DNA from: SYOC01 sp964441775
GTDB lineage: Bacteria > Desulfobacterota > Binatia > Bin18
Reading direction: 5' to 3'
Assembly: GCA_964441775.1 (NCBI GenBank)
Contig: CAYTVL010000004.1
Coordinates: 186,001 to 250,000, forward strand
Length of the DNA: 64,000 nt
Below the pieces are notes generated by a model. That model was given only the letters and a program-made list of their open reading frames with translations, had not been told where the DNA came from and did not search any database. Within the stretch, counting starts at the first letter, position 1; each line of letters starts with the position of its first letter. Made by a program: the position numbers and the translations under genes. Below are positions 18,720 to 27,483 of the stretch, piece after piece.

Positions 18720-19778
18720 TTACGCGCTCTCCACACGTTCAGTTAAATATTGGTCAACTTCAGCAAATCTGGCGACCAATTGGCCGCAGGCGCCTTGGAC
18801 ATCCTGACCGCGACTCTCGCGAATCGTGGCATGAACGCCTTTATCTAAGAGCAACTGCCGGAAGCGTTCGATCCGTGGCCGTGGACTCGGCAGAAACTGC
18901 GCCCCGGGAAACACATTGAACGGAATCAAATTCACTTTGGCGCGGATGCCGTGCAACAATTTCACCAACCGCCTCGCGTCCTCCTCACTGTCATTCACTC
19001 CGTCCAACATCGTGTAGGCAAAAGTGAGCCGTTTCCGCGGAGCGATCGGTAGGGTGCGACACGTTTCGAGGAGCTGCTCCAGAGGATAGCGACGATTGAC
19101 CGGCATGATCTCATCGCGCACGCGATTCGTCGTCGCGGTCAACGACACTGTGAGATTAACCGGCGTTTCCTCGGCGAGCTGCCGTAGTTGCGGTACGAGC
19201 CCCACTGTCGAGACCGTGACCCGGCGCGGAGAGATATTAAAGCCCCATTCCGACGTAATGATCGAGAGCGCTTTCACCAATTGCTCATAGTTCGCCAGCG
19301 CTTCGCCCATCCCCATAAACACAATGTTCGTCAATTGTTCATCAGGCTGTAGACTCTGTCGCACTTCCCAAATCTGACTCACGATCTCACTCGCAGTTAA
19401 ATCCCGTAACGGTCGCACTTGCGCGGTCGCACAGAAACGACACCCCATCGCACAGCCCACTTGAGAGGAGATACACAACGTCAAGCGATCATCGGCTGGA
19501 ATCAACACGCTTTCAATATGGCGGTGATCCGCTAGCGAAAAGAGATACTTCCGCGTCCCATCGCTAGCCGGCGTTACCTGCACGCAGGACAAGCGCATAA
19601 TCGAGAACTCCTGGCTGAGCAGCTCGCGCAACGCCGTGGAAAGATCGGTCATCTCCGCAAACGTCGCGGCGCCTTTTTGATAGACCCATTTCAGAATTTG
19701 CCGCGCGCGAAACGACTTCTCTCCATGTTTGAGGAGCCAGGTTTCCAACTCGGCTTTGGTGAAAGCTTTAATGTCCAT
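18720..19778 (-). CDS. rlmN: Dual-specificity 23S rRNA/tRNA (adenine-C2)-methyltransferase, radical SAM
   Basis: This 352-residue radical SAM methylase acts on A2503 of 23S rRNA and A37 of some tRNAs. The [4Fe-4S] cysteines are C109, C113 and C116 in GCAMGCRFCATAQ, and the methyl-carrying cysteine is C331 in GACGQLV. FMGMGEALANY and the N-terminal accessory domain (1-90) fit RlmN and not Cfr. Length is normal. It follows ndk by 87 bases and abuts mtnP. Confidence 0.96.
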   Translation of the reverse strand: MDIKAFTKAELETWLLKHGEKSFRARQILKWVYQKGAATFAEMTDLSTALRELLSQEFSIMRLSCVQVTPASDGTRKYLFSLADHRHIESVLIPADDRLTLCISSQVGCAMGCRFCATAQVRPLRDLTASEIVSQIWEVRQSLQPDEQLTNIVFMGMGEALANYEQLVKALSIITSEWGFNISPRRVTVSTVGLVPQLRQLAEETPVNLTVSLTATTNRVRDEIMPVNRRYPLEQLLETCRTLPIAPRKRLTFAYTMLDGVNDSEEDARRLVKLLHGIRAKVNLIPFNVFPGAQFLPSPRPRIERFRQLLLDKGVHATIRESRGQDVQGACGQLVARFAEVDQYLTERVESA

Positions 19779-19865
19779 AGGACGTGCGCTTAGAGCGTCA
19801 TTCGTGGCATATAGTTTGGGCGCTGCATGGCCAAGAGGCGTGCAGCATGAAACAGGCTGTATACC

Positions 19866-20288
19866 TTAACGAGATTGAATCTCCATCTCGCCAAAAAAGT
19901 AGGCGATTTCCCACTTCGCGGTGTCTGGCCCATCGGACCCGTGCGCGGCGTTCTTCTCTACATCCGTCGCCCAATCCTTGCGGATGGTGCCGGCGTCGGC
20001 TTTGGCGGGATCAGTGGCGCCCATGAGACGACGATTGGTCTGGATGGCGTCTTCACCTTCGAGGACAGAAACAAGAATCGGACCGGAGGACATAAACGTG
20101 GTGAGGCTGTCAAAAAACGGACGTTCTTTATGGACAGCGTAGAACCCTTGGGCTTCCACTTTACTCAAAGAAATCATTTTCACTGCAACAATTTTGAGTC
20201 CCGCATTTTCAAAGCGACGCAGGATATCGCCGATAGCGTTCTTCTGCACAGCATCGGGCTTCACGATCGATAGGGTACGCTCTTTCAT
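19866..20288 (-). CDS. ndk: Nucleoside diphosphate kinase
   Basis: This 140-residue enzyme balances NTP pools by phosphate transfer through a phosphohistidine. KPDAVQKN (10-17) and the active-site NAAHGSD with H116 are intact, and length is normal. An AAGGGG ribosome site precedes the ATG. A promoter is visible in the divergent gap to the glutathione transferase (20314-20342), so ndk is likely the first gene of the ndk-rlmN-mtnP-pfkB unit. Confidence 0.97.
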   Translation of the reverse strand: MKERTLSIVKPDAVQKNAIGDILRRFENAGLKIVAVKMISLSKVEAQGFYAVHKERPFFDSLTTFMSSGPILVSVLEGEDAIQTNRRLMGATDPAKADAGTIRKDWATDVEKNAAHGSDGPDTAKWEIAYFFGEMEIQSR

Positions 20289-20313
20289 TGAACCCCTTTC
20301 TTATAGCCGGGGT

Positions 20314-20342
20314 AGTGTATCGGCGAGCGTCAAGGGGGTCAA
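20314..20342 (-). promoter_or_regulatory. Predicted sigma-70 promoter of ndk
   Basis: On the minus strand a -35 box TTGACC (20342-20337) and a -10 box TACACT (20319-20314) are separated by 17 bases, giving a short leader before the ndk start at 20288. It lies in the gap between divergent genes. Confidence 0.5.
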
Positions 20343-20456
20343 CGAGGGAAGCAATCTTATCCATATCTCTCTTCGAACAGAAGCAAAACGAGCCAGAGGG
20401 TTGCAATTGCCAGCAGACCTCCATAAGGAAAAAGAAACGTTTGATAAGGAGCATCA

Positions 20457-21137
20457 ATGAGCACGGACCACAAATGGCCGATTGAACACCCTGACTGGAT
20501 TCAACTCTATTCGCTGGCGACGCCGAACGGACAGAAAGTGGGTATCGCCTTGGAAGAACTCGGGCTTCCATACGAAGCCCACACAGTTCACATCCTCCAA
20601 GGCGAACAATTCCTTGACGAATTCAAGGCGATCAATCCGAACTCGAAGATTCCAGCCATTGTCGACCCCAATGGACCGGGCGGACGACCGTTGGCCATCT
20701 TTGAATCCGGCGCGATTCTCCTGCACTTAGCAGAAAAAATCGGCAAGCTGCTGCCCGCCGATCCACGTAAGCGCAGTGAGTGCATCCAGTGGTTGTTCTT
20801 TCAAATGGCGAATGTTGGCCCCATGTTCGGACAATTTGGCCACTTCTATCGGTTCGCCAAAGAGAAACTTCCTTACGCAATCGAGCGTTATACGAACGAA
20901 GTGCGTCGTTTGTTAGGGGTGTTGGAAACGCAGCTCGCGGACCACGATTATCTTATTGACAATGAATATACAATCGCGGACATCGCCACCTTTCCGTGGG
21001 TCGGGTGTTTGGATTGGGGCTATCAGGCAACCGACGACCTCAAGCTCAAGACAGATTTCCCCCGCGTCATGGCCTGGTATACGCGCTGTACAGAACGTCC
21101 AGCCTCGATGCGCGGCGCTGCGGTGTGTCCGTTCTGA
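20457..21137 (+). CDS. Glutathione S-transferase family protein (YfcG/YghU-like)
   Basis: This 226-residue protein has an N-terminal thioredoxin-fold domain and a C-terminal helical domain of GSTs. The active-site segment SLATPNGQKV (T22-P23-N24) resembles YfcG/YghU-type enzymes, which use Thr/Asn rather than Ser or Cys and show disulfide reductase activity. ESGAILLHLAE is the glutathione-binding SNAIL-like motif. The AAGGAG ribosome site is well placed. It is followed 39 bases later by ATPase B on the same strand. Confidence 0.88.
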   Translation: MSTDHKWPIEHPDWIQLYSLATPNGQKVGIALEELGLPYEAHTVHILQGEQFLDEFKAINPNSKIPAIVDPNGPGGRPLAIFESGAILLHLAEKIGKLLPADPRKRSECIQWLFFQMANVGPMFGQFGHFYRFAKEKLPYAIERYTNEVRRLLGVLETQLADHDYLIDNEYTIADIATFPWVGCLDWGYQATDDLKLKTDFPRVMAWYTRCTERPASMRGAAVCPF

Positions 21138-21176
21138 GCAAGGACCGCATCTCTCTCAGGAGAAGAGGAAACCCGC

Positions 21177-24100
21177 ATGAGATTTTCGCAAGTGGTGGAG
21201 CAAGCAGTCGCCTGGCTGCAACGCGAGGGGCGAGTCTCGTATCGAGCGCTCAAGTTGGAGTTTGAGTTGAATGACGATGTGCTCGATGCGCTCAAAGAAG
21301 AACTTGTCGAAGTCAAAGAGCTGGCTGGGGATAAAGATGGGAAGATGCTCGTCTGGGTCGGCGCTGCCCAAGTCCTGAGTCCTGAGTCCCGAGTCCTGAG
21401 CGATCCCCAACCTTCAGCCCCTCCGACCAAGCCACCAATTTCTTACACACCCGTCCATCTTGCTGAACGCATCCGCGCGGAGCAAGCTGCGCTGGAGGCC
21501 CGGGGCGTGACAGGTGGTGAACGCAAGACGATTACGGCGCTGTTTGCCGATCTCAAAGGGTCAACGGCTCTGATCGAAGACTTGGACCCGGAAGAAGCTC
21601 AGACAATTATTGACCCAGCATTGCAACTCATGATGGATGCCGTGCATGGCTATGAGGGCTACGTAGCCAAAACCCTAGGCGATGGCATCTTAGCCTTGTT
21701 CGGTGCGCCCATTGCTCATGAAGACCACCCCCAGCGGGCGTTATATGCAGCGCTCCGCATGCAGGAAGAAATGCACCGCTACAGTGATGCGCTACGGGTG
21801 AAAGGGTATCCGCCGCTGCTCATGCGCGTGGGGCTCAATACGGGAGAAGTGGTGGTTCGCTCGATTCGCAAAGACGACTTGCAAACAGACTACGATCCGA
21901 TCGGCCATTCGACACACGTCGCGTCTCGCATGGAACAGTTGGCTAGTCCCGGCGCGATCGTGCTGTCGGCGCACACGCAGAAGCTGACGGATGGGTACTT
22001 CGCGTTCAAGGACTTAGGACCCACCCAAATCAAGGGTATCGAAGAGCCGCTCAACATCTACGAACTGCAAGGCGTAGGACCACTGCGTACGCGATTGCAA
22101 GTCAGTGCGATCCGACATGGGCTGACGCGGTTTGTCGGACGCCAGAGCGAGCTGGAACAGTTGCAGCGGGCCTGGGCACAAGCACGAGCTGGACACGGAC
22201 AGCTCGTGGGCACAGTGGGCGAGCCGGGGCTCGGCAAGTCTCGACTGTTCTACGAATTTAAGTTGCTCTCGTTGACTGGTTGTCTGGTGCTGGAAGCCTC
22301 TTCAGTTTCGTACGGCAAAACCTCTCCCTATTTGCCTGTGATCGAACTGCTCAAGAGCTACTTCGAGATCACTACCGATGATGACGAACGCAAACGCCGA
22401 GAACGGGTGATCGGCAAGGTGTTGGGCCTCGATCGAAATCTTGAAGACATCCTGCCCTATCTCTTTGCTTTGCTGGGCATTGAAGAACAGCCTTCGCCGC
22501 TACAACAAATGGACTCGCAGATTCGCCGCAAACGGACCTTTGAGGCGCTCAAGAAGCTGTTCTTGCGCGAGAGCCTCAAGCAGCCGTTGGTGTTGATCTT
22601 TGAAGATCTGCACTGGATCGACAGTGAGACGCAGGGCTTTCTGGACGTGCTCAGTGAAAGCCTGGCCTCGGCGAAGATCTTACTGCTAGTCAACTACCGA
22701 CCCGAGTACCGTCACGAGTGGGGGCAGAAGACCTACTACACGCAGCTGCATCTGGCACCGTTGGGACAGACCGACGCAGAGGAGCTATTGATGTTTCTGC
22801 TGGGCGCCGACGCGAGTCTGACGCCGCTCAAACAGTTCATCCTCGACAAAACCCAAGGGACGCCATTCTTCATGGAAGAGATGGTGCAGACGTTAGCCGA
22901 GGAAGGGACACTCAGCGGAGAGCGCGGAGCCTACCGCTTGGCGCGAGCCACGACAACACTGCAACTGCCGCCCACCGTGCAAGGCATTCTCGCTGCTCGG
23001 ATCGACCGGCTGACGCCTGAGGAGAAAGCCCTGCTCCAACAGTTGTCCGTCATTGGTCGGCAATTCCCCCTGAGCTTGATTCGTCAGGTCATCACGCAAC
23101 CGGAAGCCAATCTCCATCGACTCCTCGCGTCGCTGCAGCGTAAGGAGTTTCTCTATGAGCAACCCGCGTTTCCTGAAGTGGAATACCTGTTCAAGCATGC
23201 ACTGACGCAAGAAGTGGCGTATGGCTCCGTGCTCATCGAGCGGCGCAAAGCCTTACATGAGCAGACAGGCCACGCCATCGAACAACTCTATAAAGACAAC
23301 TTGGATGAGCACTACAGTGAGCTGGCGCATCACTATCAGCGCAGCGGCAACACTGAAAAGGCGATTGAGTATTTAGGATCAGCAGGGAAACTTGCAGCTC
23401 ACCGGTCAGCTTATTTGGAAGCAATCACACAACTGACAGCAGCACTGGCCCTGCTAAAAACTCTTCCACACACTGGCGCTCGTGTTCGGCAAGAACTCAC
23501 ATTACGACTAACGCTGGGAGCACCGTTGGCGGCAATAAAAGGATATGCAGCGGCGGAAGTCGGAGAACTCTATACCCGTGCTCGGGAACTCTGCCACGAG
23601 ATCGGCGAAACACTACAGATGTTTCCTACGCTCCGTGGTTTATGGATTTTTTATTTCGGACGGGCAGATTGGAAAACAGCCCGTGAAATAGCCGAACAAC
23701 TTGTTCATCTTGCCCATCGCTCCCAAGATTCGGCGATGCTCGTTGAAGCTCACGGTGCGCTCGGACAGACGCTTTTTTGGATTGGAGAATTTCCTCTCGC
23801 TTGGGTCAATGTTGAGCAAGCAATAGCGCTTTACGACCCACAACAACATGCGGGCTTGGCCTCTCTCTCTGGATATGACCCAGGGGTCGCAAGTCTCTGT
23901 CGAGCAATGTGGATGTTATGGGTTCTCGGATATCCTGAACGCGCCGTGCAGAAAAGCCGTGAGGCGCTTATTCTCGCCCGAGCATTAGACCATCCACAAA
24001 GCCTTGCTATGGCTCTCAATTTCACCGCCTTTCTTTATCTGTACCGCCGAGACTGGAAGGCCGCCCAGGGGCCATTAGAAGCTTCTATAACATTGAGCGC

Positions 24101-24728
24101 AGAACAGGGATTTGCTCAATTCTTAGCGATTGCGGAATTCAAGATAGGATGGGTACTAGCCGAAAGTGGCGAGAGAGAGACTGGGAACATGCGAATGCAC
24201 CAAAGTATAGGGCGTTCACAAAAAATAGGGTCTCGACTCGGGTTACAGCACTGGTTCGGGCTTTTAGCTGAAGCTTATGGGAAGGCGGGACAAGCCGACG
24301 ACGGGTTCAATATGCTTGCTGAAGGATTTGCCCTTGTAGAGGAGAACGGTGGACGTTCACATGAAGCCGAACTCTACCGCATCAAAGGTGAGCTGACGCT
24401 ACAGCAGGAAAATCAAAAGGCAAAAGGCAAAGGGCAAAAATCCAAAATAAAAACTGAGCCCCAATCCCCGCACCCCGATGCCCAAGGCGAAGCCGAAGCC
24501 TCTTTCCTCAAAGCCATCGATATCGCTCGCCAGCAGCAGGCCAAATCCTGGGAACTTCGCGCCACGGTGAGCCTCGCGCGGCTTTGGCAAAAGCAAGGCA
24601 AAAGCTCCGAAGCCCGGCAGATGCTGGCGGACATTTACAATTGGTTTACAGAAGGATTTGACACGGTAGACTTGCAAGAGGCGAAGGCATGGTTGGAAGA
24701 ACTTCGCCAGACAGGAGCAGACTCATGA
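21177..24728 (+). CDS. Signalling ATPase B: class III nucleotidyl cyclase-like + AAA/STAND ATPase + TPR
   Basis: This 1183-residue paralog of A belongs to another subfamily. It has the same N-terminal domain (1-62), then a repeat-derived linker (VLSPESRVLS), then a cyclase domain (about 114-295) with both metal aspartates (D125, D169). The usual transition-state Asn is a His (H247 in HVASR, R251 kept), so activity may be reduced or altered. Walker A GEPGLGKS is near 345, and EDLHWIDSET marks Walker B. TPR repeats fill the rest, with the shared Lys-rich spacer and the ending YNWFTEGFDTVDLQEAK. Its stop overlaps the next start as ATGA. The AAA part matches E closely. Confidence 0.88.
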   Translation: MRFSQVVEQAVAWLQREGRVSYRALKLEFELNDDVLDALKEELVEVKELAGDKDGKMLVWVGAAQVLSPESRVLSDPQPSAPPTKPPISYTPVHLAERIRAEQAALEARGVTGGERKTITALFADLKGSTALIEDLDPEEAQTIIDPALQLMMDAVHGYEGYVAKTLGDGILALFGAPIAHEDHPQRALYAALRMQEEMHRYSDALRVKGYPPLLMRVGLNTGEVVVRSIRKDDLQTDYDPIGHSTHVASRMEQLASPGAIVLSAHTQKLTDGYFAFKDLGPTQIKGIEEPLNIYELQGVGPLRTRLQVSAIRHGLTRFVGRQSELEQLQRAWAQARAGHGQLVGTVGEPGLGKSRLFYEFKLLSLTGCLVLEASSVSYGKTSPYLPVIELLKSYFEITTDDDERKRRERVIGKVLGLDRNLEDILPYLFALLGIEEQPSPLQQMDSQIRRKRTFEALKKLFLRESLKQPLVLIFEDLHWIDSETQGFLDVLSESLASAKILLLVNYRPEYRHEWGQKTYYTQLHLAPLGQTDAEELLMFLLGADASLTPLKQFILDKTQGTPFFMEEMVQTLAEEGTLSGERGAYRLARATTTLQLPPTVQGILAARIDRLTPEEKALLQQLSVIGRQFPLSLIRQVITQPEANLHRLLASLQRKEFLYEQPAFPEVEYLFKHALTQEVAYGSVLIERRKALHEQTGHAIEQLYKDNLDEHYSELAHHYQRSGNTEKAIEYLGSAGKLAAHRSAYLEAITQLTAALALLKTLPHTGARVRQELTLRLTLGAPLAAIKGYAAAEVGELYTRARELCHEIGETLQMFPTLRGLWIFYFGRADWKTAREIAEQLVHLAHRSQDSAMLVEAHGALGQTLFWIGEFPLAWVNVEQAIALYDPQQHAGLASLSGYDPGVASLCRAMWMLWVLGYPERAVQKSREALILARALDHPQSLAMALNFTAFLYLYRRDWKAAQGPLEASITLSAEQGFAQFLAIAEFKIGWVLAESGERETGNMRMHQSIGRSQKIGSRLGLQHWFGLLAEAYGKAGQADDGFNMLAEGFALVEENGGRSHEAELYRIKGELTLQQENQKAKGKGQKSKIKTEPQSPHPDAQGEAEASFLKAIDIARQQQAKSWELRATVSLARLWQKQGKSSEARQMLADIYNWFTEGFDTVDLQEAKAWLEELRQTGADS
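21371..21400. repeat. GTCCTGAGTCCTGAG-type repeat in linker of gene B
   Basis: Four imperfect copies of a 7-base unit, GTCCTGA or GTCCCGA, occur in a row. They encode QVLSPESRVLS between the N-terminal domain and the cyclase. The position equals that of the CTAGACTC-type repeats in A and D. Confidence 0.6.
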
Positions 24729-25033
24729 CTGCTTTACAAAAAAGAATCGAAGCGATCGAGAAAGTCGGAGCTGAATCCTTGGCAGACCAAACGTTGCGAA
24801 AGCTCATTCACATGCAATTGCAGAAATACGAAAAACAACTCGCGGAAGTGCAACGAGAACTAGAACCCTTTGAGCGGCAATATGGCATGACGTCGGAAGA
24901 AGGACATCAACGCTTTTTAGCCGGTGAACTAGGCGACGCTGGAGATGTGATGGAATGGATGGGATTGTACGATGACTTGTTGCTGTACCACGAGCGGATT
25001 GCCACTCTCCGAGCGGCGGCAGATGAAAATTAA
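24725..25033 (+). CDS. Small coiled-coil protein coupled to ATPase B
   Basis: This 102-residue protein begins at 24725, where ATGA joins its start to the stop of ATPase B; the frame is open further upstream but inside gene B. Residues 1-50 form a charged coiled coil (heptads around IEAIEKVGAE and LQKYEKQLAEVQREL). A shorter acidic part follows with FLAGELGDAGDVMEWMGLY. From memory, the segment around YGM..E...RF..GELGD resembles small proteins beside DUF6516-type toxins, where they act as antitoxins; no toxin is visible here. The tight coupling argues that it works with ATPase B. Confidence 0.7.
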   Translation: MTALQKRIEAIEKVGAESLADQTLRKLIHMQLQKYEKQLAEVQRELEPFERQYGMTSEEGHQRFLAGELGDAGDVMEWMGLYDDLLLYHERIATLRAAADEN

Positions 25034-25034
25034 A

Positions 25035-25056
25035 GGGGCGACCAACCGGTCGCCCC
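25035..25056 (-). terminator. Intrinsic terminator after the D-aminoacylase-like gene
   Basis: GGGGCGACC (25035-25043) and GGTCGCCCC (25048-25056) form a 9-bp stem with a 4-base loop. On the minus strand it is followed by TTTAATTTT, so it serves the hydrolase that stops at 25086; it may also slow readthrough from the plus-strand gene ending at 25033. Confidence 0.65.
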
Positions 25057-25085
25057 AGAGATAGGAAGACGCTTAGACGAGAGGC

Positions 25086-26831
25086 TTAGAGCGCCCGTCC
25101 ACTGCGCAGCAAGCGGCCAGAGATCGCGCCTGTGCACTTACCGTCTTCAAAGGTCACTTCACCATTGACCATGACCCAGCGATATCCTTCGGCTTTCTGA
25201 ACACGGCGCCATTCGCCCGCAGGCAGGTCATGCGCCACTTCCGGCGGCAGGATCTTGAGGTTGTCAAAATCGTAAACAATGATATCCGCCGCCAGGCCTT
25301 CACGCAGACAGCCACGGTCCGTGATGCCGCCCGCCCACGCCGTCAAGTAGCTAAGGCGATAGTGGGCTTCTTCGAGCGACAAAATGCCGGAGTCCCGCAC
25401 CATCCAGGTCAGCATATCGGTGGAATAGGTGCCCGGGGTGATGAACTTGATGTGTGCGCCGCCGTCGGACACGCCAGGGAGCGTGTACGGCGAGGCCATG
25501 ATCTCACGATAGTTTTCCACGTCGTTGTTGACAATGGGTCCCTGCCAGATGGTTTTGAGCTCGTCCGCGACGGAGAGATCGAGCATAGCGTCGACCGGGT
25601 GCTTGTGCTCCTGCGCAGCGATCTGGCCGACAGACAAGCCCTCGTATTTTTTCAGGTCCGCACGCTGCACCTGATGGACGATAAACTCCGTCAGCTCTCC
25701 GAACAGGAAATCAAGCGACTTGGTGGAGCCTGAATCGTAATCCTCGCGCAGGGCCGCCCGGATGCGCGGGTTGGCGAGCTTGACCCTTTTCTCTTCTACC
25801 GTTCCCGTGGTCGCCTCCCGCCAGTTCTGGTTGCTGTCATAGAGGTTCCAGTCCTCGAAGGTGATATAGTTCGCCGCTCGTGCAGTCGCAGCCTGCCCAA
25901 ATACCGGCTTCCCTTGCTTATTAGCTTCGGCGAGCCAGCGGAACTGGGCGCGATAGATATAAGGAAGCTTGTCATTCACCGCAATCGCGTTGAACAACAC
26001 CGGGCGACCGCTCTCTTCGGATAAGAGCGCGTTGAAATCGAAGTCGTTGTGCATGCCGGCGCGCGGATCATCAACGCCGACGCTGGAACGCGTGAACTGG
26101 ATGCAGCCCGTGCCCCGCTCGCCCAGGGCTTTCGCCATCGTCACATAAAAACTGTCAGGCAGCATGTCGGAAATCATCGGGCTGCCGTCATAGTCGCATT
26201 GGACCGCAGACGAACCACCCGGGACCAACTGCTGCGCCGCCCACCCCACTGCGCCGGCATTCATCGCCTCGTGCAGTAAACGCGCGACCTCAGCCGTTTC
26301 CTTTTCATTGGGGAGACGAGTCTTCGCTTCGGCAAAACTGCCCAGCACGTAGGCTACCGCTGGCGAAATCGGGAACAGATGCGAAACGTTGATGCCCATC
26401 GGCAGACGTTCGAGACGATCCATGTATTGCGGGAAGGTCGACCATTTGAAGTCCATCGAAACCTTCATCGGTTCGAGCGGAATCGCCTCATTACGGGAGA
26501 GCGCCAACATCGCGCGCTCGGCGTCCTGCGGATGCAGCGGAGCAAAGCCGAAGCCACAGTTCCCCATTGTAATGGAGGTCACCCCGTGCCAGCTTGAAAT
26601 TGTCAAGTACGGGTCCCAGTGGATCTGGGCGTCATAGTGGGTGTGGAGATCAATGCCGCCGGGGGCGACAATCAAGCCGTGCGCGTCCAACACTTTTTTC
26701 GCGTCGCTGCTGTTAATGCGACCGATCTTGGCGATCTTCCCATTCTTCACGCCAATATCAGCTTTGTACCGGGGCACGCGCGTTCCATCGACGACCGTAC
26801 CACCTTTGATGACCACATCGAAATCAGCCAT
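25086..26831 (-). CDS. N-acyl-D-amino-acid deacylase/D-aminoacylase-family amidohydrolase
   Basis: This 581-residue metal-dependent amidohydrolase carries the H63xH65 metal pair in GGIDLHTHYDAQ and the GNCGFGFAP loop with C92 typical of D-aminoacylases. GVSDGGAHIKF and a C-terminal composite beta domain complete the fold. Enzymes of this group hydrolyse N-acyl-D-amino acids or related amides; the real substrate is unknown. It has a strong AAGGAGG ribosome site and its own promoter-like site (26867-26896). No signal peptide is visible. Confidence 0.85.
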   Translation of the reverse strand: MADFDVVIKGGTVVDGTRVPRYKADIGVKNGKIAKIGRINSSDAKKVLDAHGLIVAPGGIDLHTHYDAQIHWDPYLTISSWHGVTSITMGNCGFGFAPLHPQDAERAMLALSRNEAIPLEPMKVSMDFKWSTFPQYMDRLERLPMGINVSHLFPISPAVAYVLGSFAEAKTRLPNEKETAEVARLLHEAMNAGAVGWAAQQLVPGGSSAVQCDYDGSPMISDMLPDSFYVTMAKALGERGTGCIQFTRSSVGVDDPRAGMHNDFDFNALLSEESGRPVLFNAIAVNDKLPYIYRAQFRWLAEANKQGKPVFGQAATARAANYITFEDWNLYDSNQNWREATTGTVEEKRVKLANPRIRAALREDYDSGSTKSLDFLFGELTEFIVHQVQRADLKKYEGLSVGQIAAQEHKHPVDAMLDLSVADELKTIWQGPIVNNDVENYREIMASPYTLPGVSDGGAHIKFITPGTYSTDMLTWMVRDSGILSLEEAHYRLSYLTAWAGGITDRGCLREGLAADIIVYDFDNLKILPPEVAHDLPAGEWRRVQKAEGYRWVMVNGEVTFEDGKCTGAISGRLLRSGRAL

Positions 26832-26866
26832 ATCTACCTCCTTATAGTTTCGTTTTCGTTACCCTC

Positions 26867-26896
26867 ACCATGAAGCATGATGTGCAGGGTTGTCAA
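26867..26896 (-). promoter_or_regulatory. Predicted promoter of the D-aminoacylase-like gene
   Basis: On the minus strand there is a perfect -35 box TTGACA (26896-26891) and, after 18 bases, a weak -10 box CATGGT (26872-26867). It lies about 35 bases upstream of the start at 26831. Confidence 0.4.
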
Positions 26897-26929
26897 GAGT
26901 TAACGTCTCTCTTGAATGTGAAATGAGTA

Positions 26930-27457
26930 TTAAACAATTGGCCCCTCTTGGCAAGCTTCCAGCAACACGTAGAGATCTTCGGGCTTCGCGTTGCCCCAGT
27001 CGGCGGCCTCATGTGGATTGCGACCCATGACTTTCACCGCCGCCACCGCATCCTCCACGGCAAAGCCTCGACCAAAGACCAACCACGCCGCTAAGATATG
27101 GCCCGCCCGTCCGCGCCCACCTTGGCAATGCACCACTACAGGTTCGCTTCTCTGAGCCGCCTCTTTCAAGAACGGTAAAATCCGTGCTTTCAGCAGCCCA
27201 ACATCACACAGATGATAATCAGGAATGGGAGCCCAACAGACGTTGTCGGAGCCAAACTCTTTACCATACACACCTAACAAGTCTACTTTGTACGCCTTGA
27301 GCTGGTCGTCATGCAGCAAGCAGCAAACACGACGGATGCGTTGCTCTTTCATGTACGCAATCCATTCACTGACGCGCAACCATGAATACGCAGGCCCTTG
27401 AGCCCCAAACACGATCGGCTCTTCATGCGCCGCTGGTCCTAAACGGAACTTCTGCAT
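26930..27457 (-). CDS. Cysteine-type (dual-specificity-like) protein phosphatase
   Basis: This 175-residue phosphatase has the active-site P-loop HCQGGRGRAGH, with nucleophile C111 and R117, and a candidate general acid D80 in PIPDYHLCD. The start at 27457 is chosen because a GGGAGAGAAG ribosome site precedes it and the frame upstream is the antisense shadow of the cupin gene. It begins 26 bases after the cupin stop. It lacks a signal peptide. The substrate may be phosphoprotein or a phospho-metabolite. Confidence 0.82.
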   Translation of the reverse strand: MQKFRLGPAAHEEPIVFGAQGPAYSWLRVSEWIAYMKEQRIRRVCCLLHDDQLKAYKVDLLGVYGKEFGSDNVCWAPIPDYHLCDVGLLKARILPFLKEAAQRSEPVVVHCQGGRGRAGHILAAWLVFGRGFAVEDAVAAVKVMGRNPHEAADWGNAKPEDLYVLLEACQEGPIV

Positions 27458-27483
27458 GCCGACTCTTCTCTCCCTTGTGCAGC

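Noticed and set aside
19821..19846. Hairpin GCTGCA...TGCAGC between ndk and rlmN as terminator
   Set aside because: The stem is broken by bulges and there is no T-run; rlmN is likely in the same transcript.
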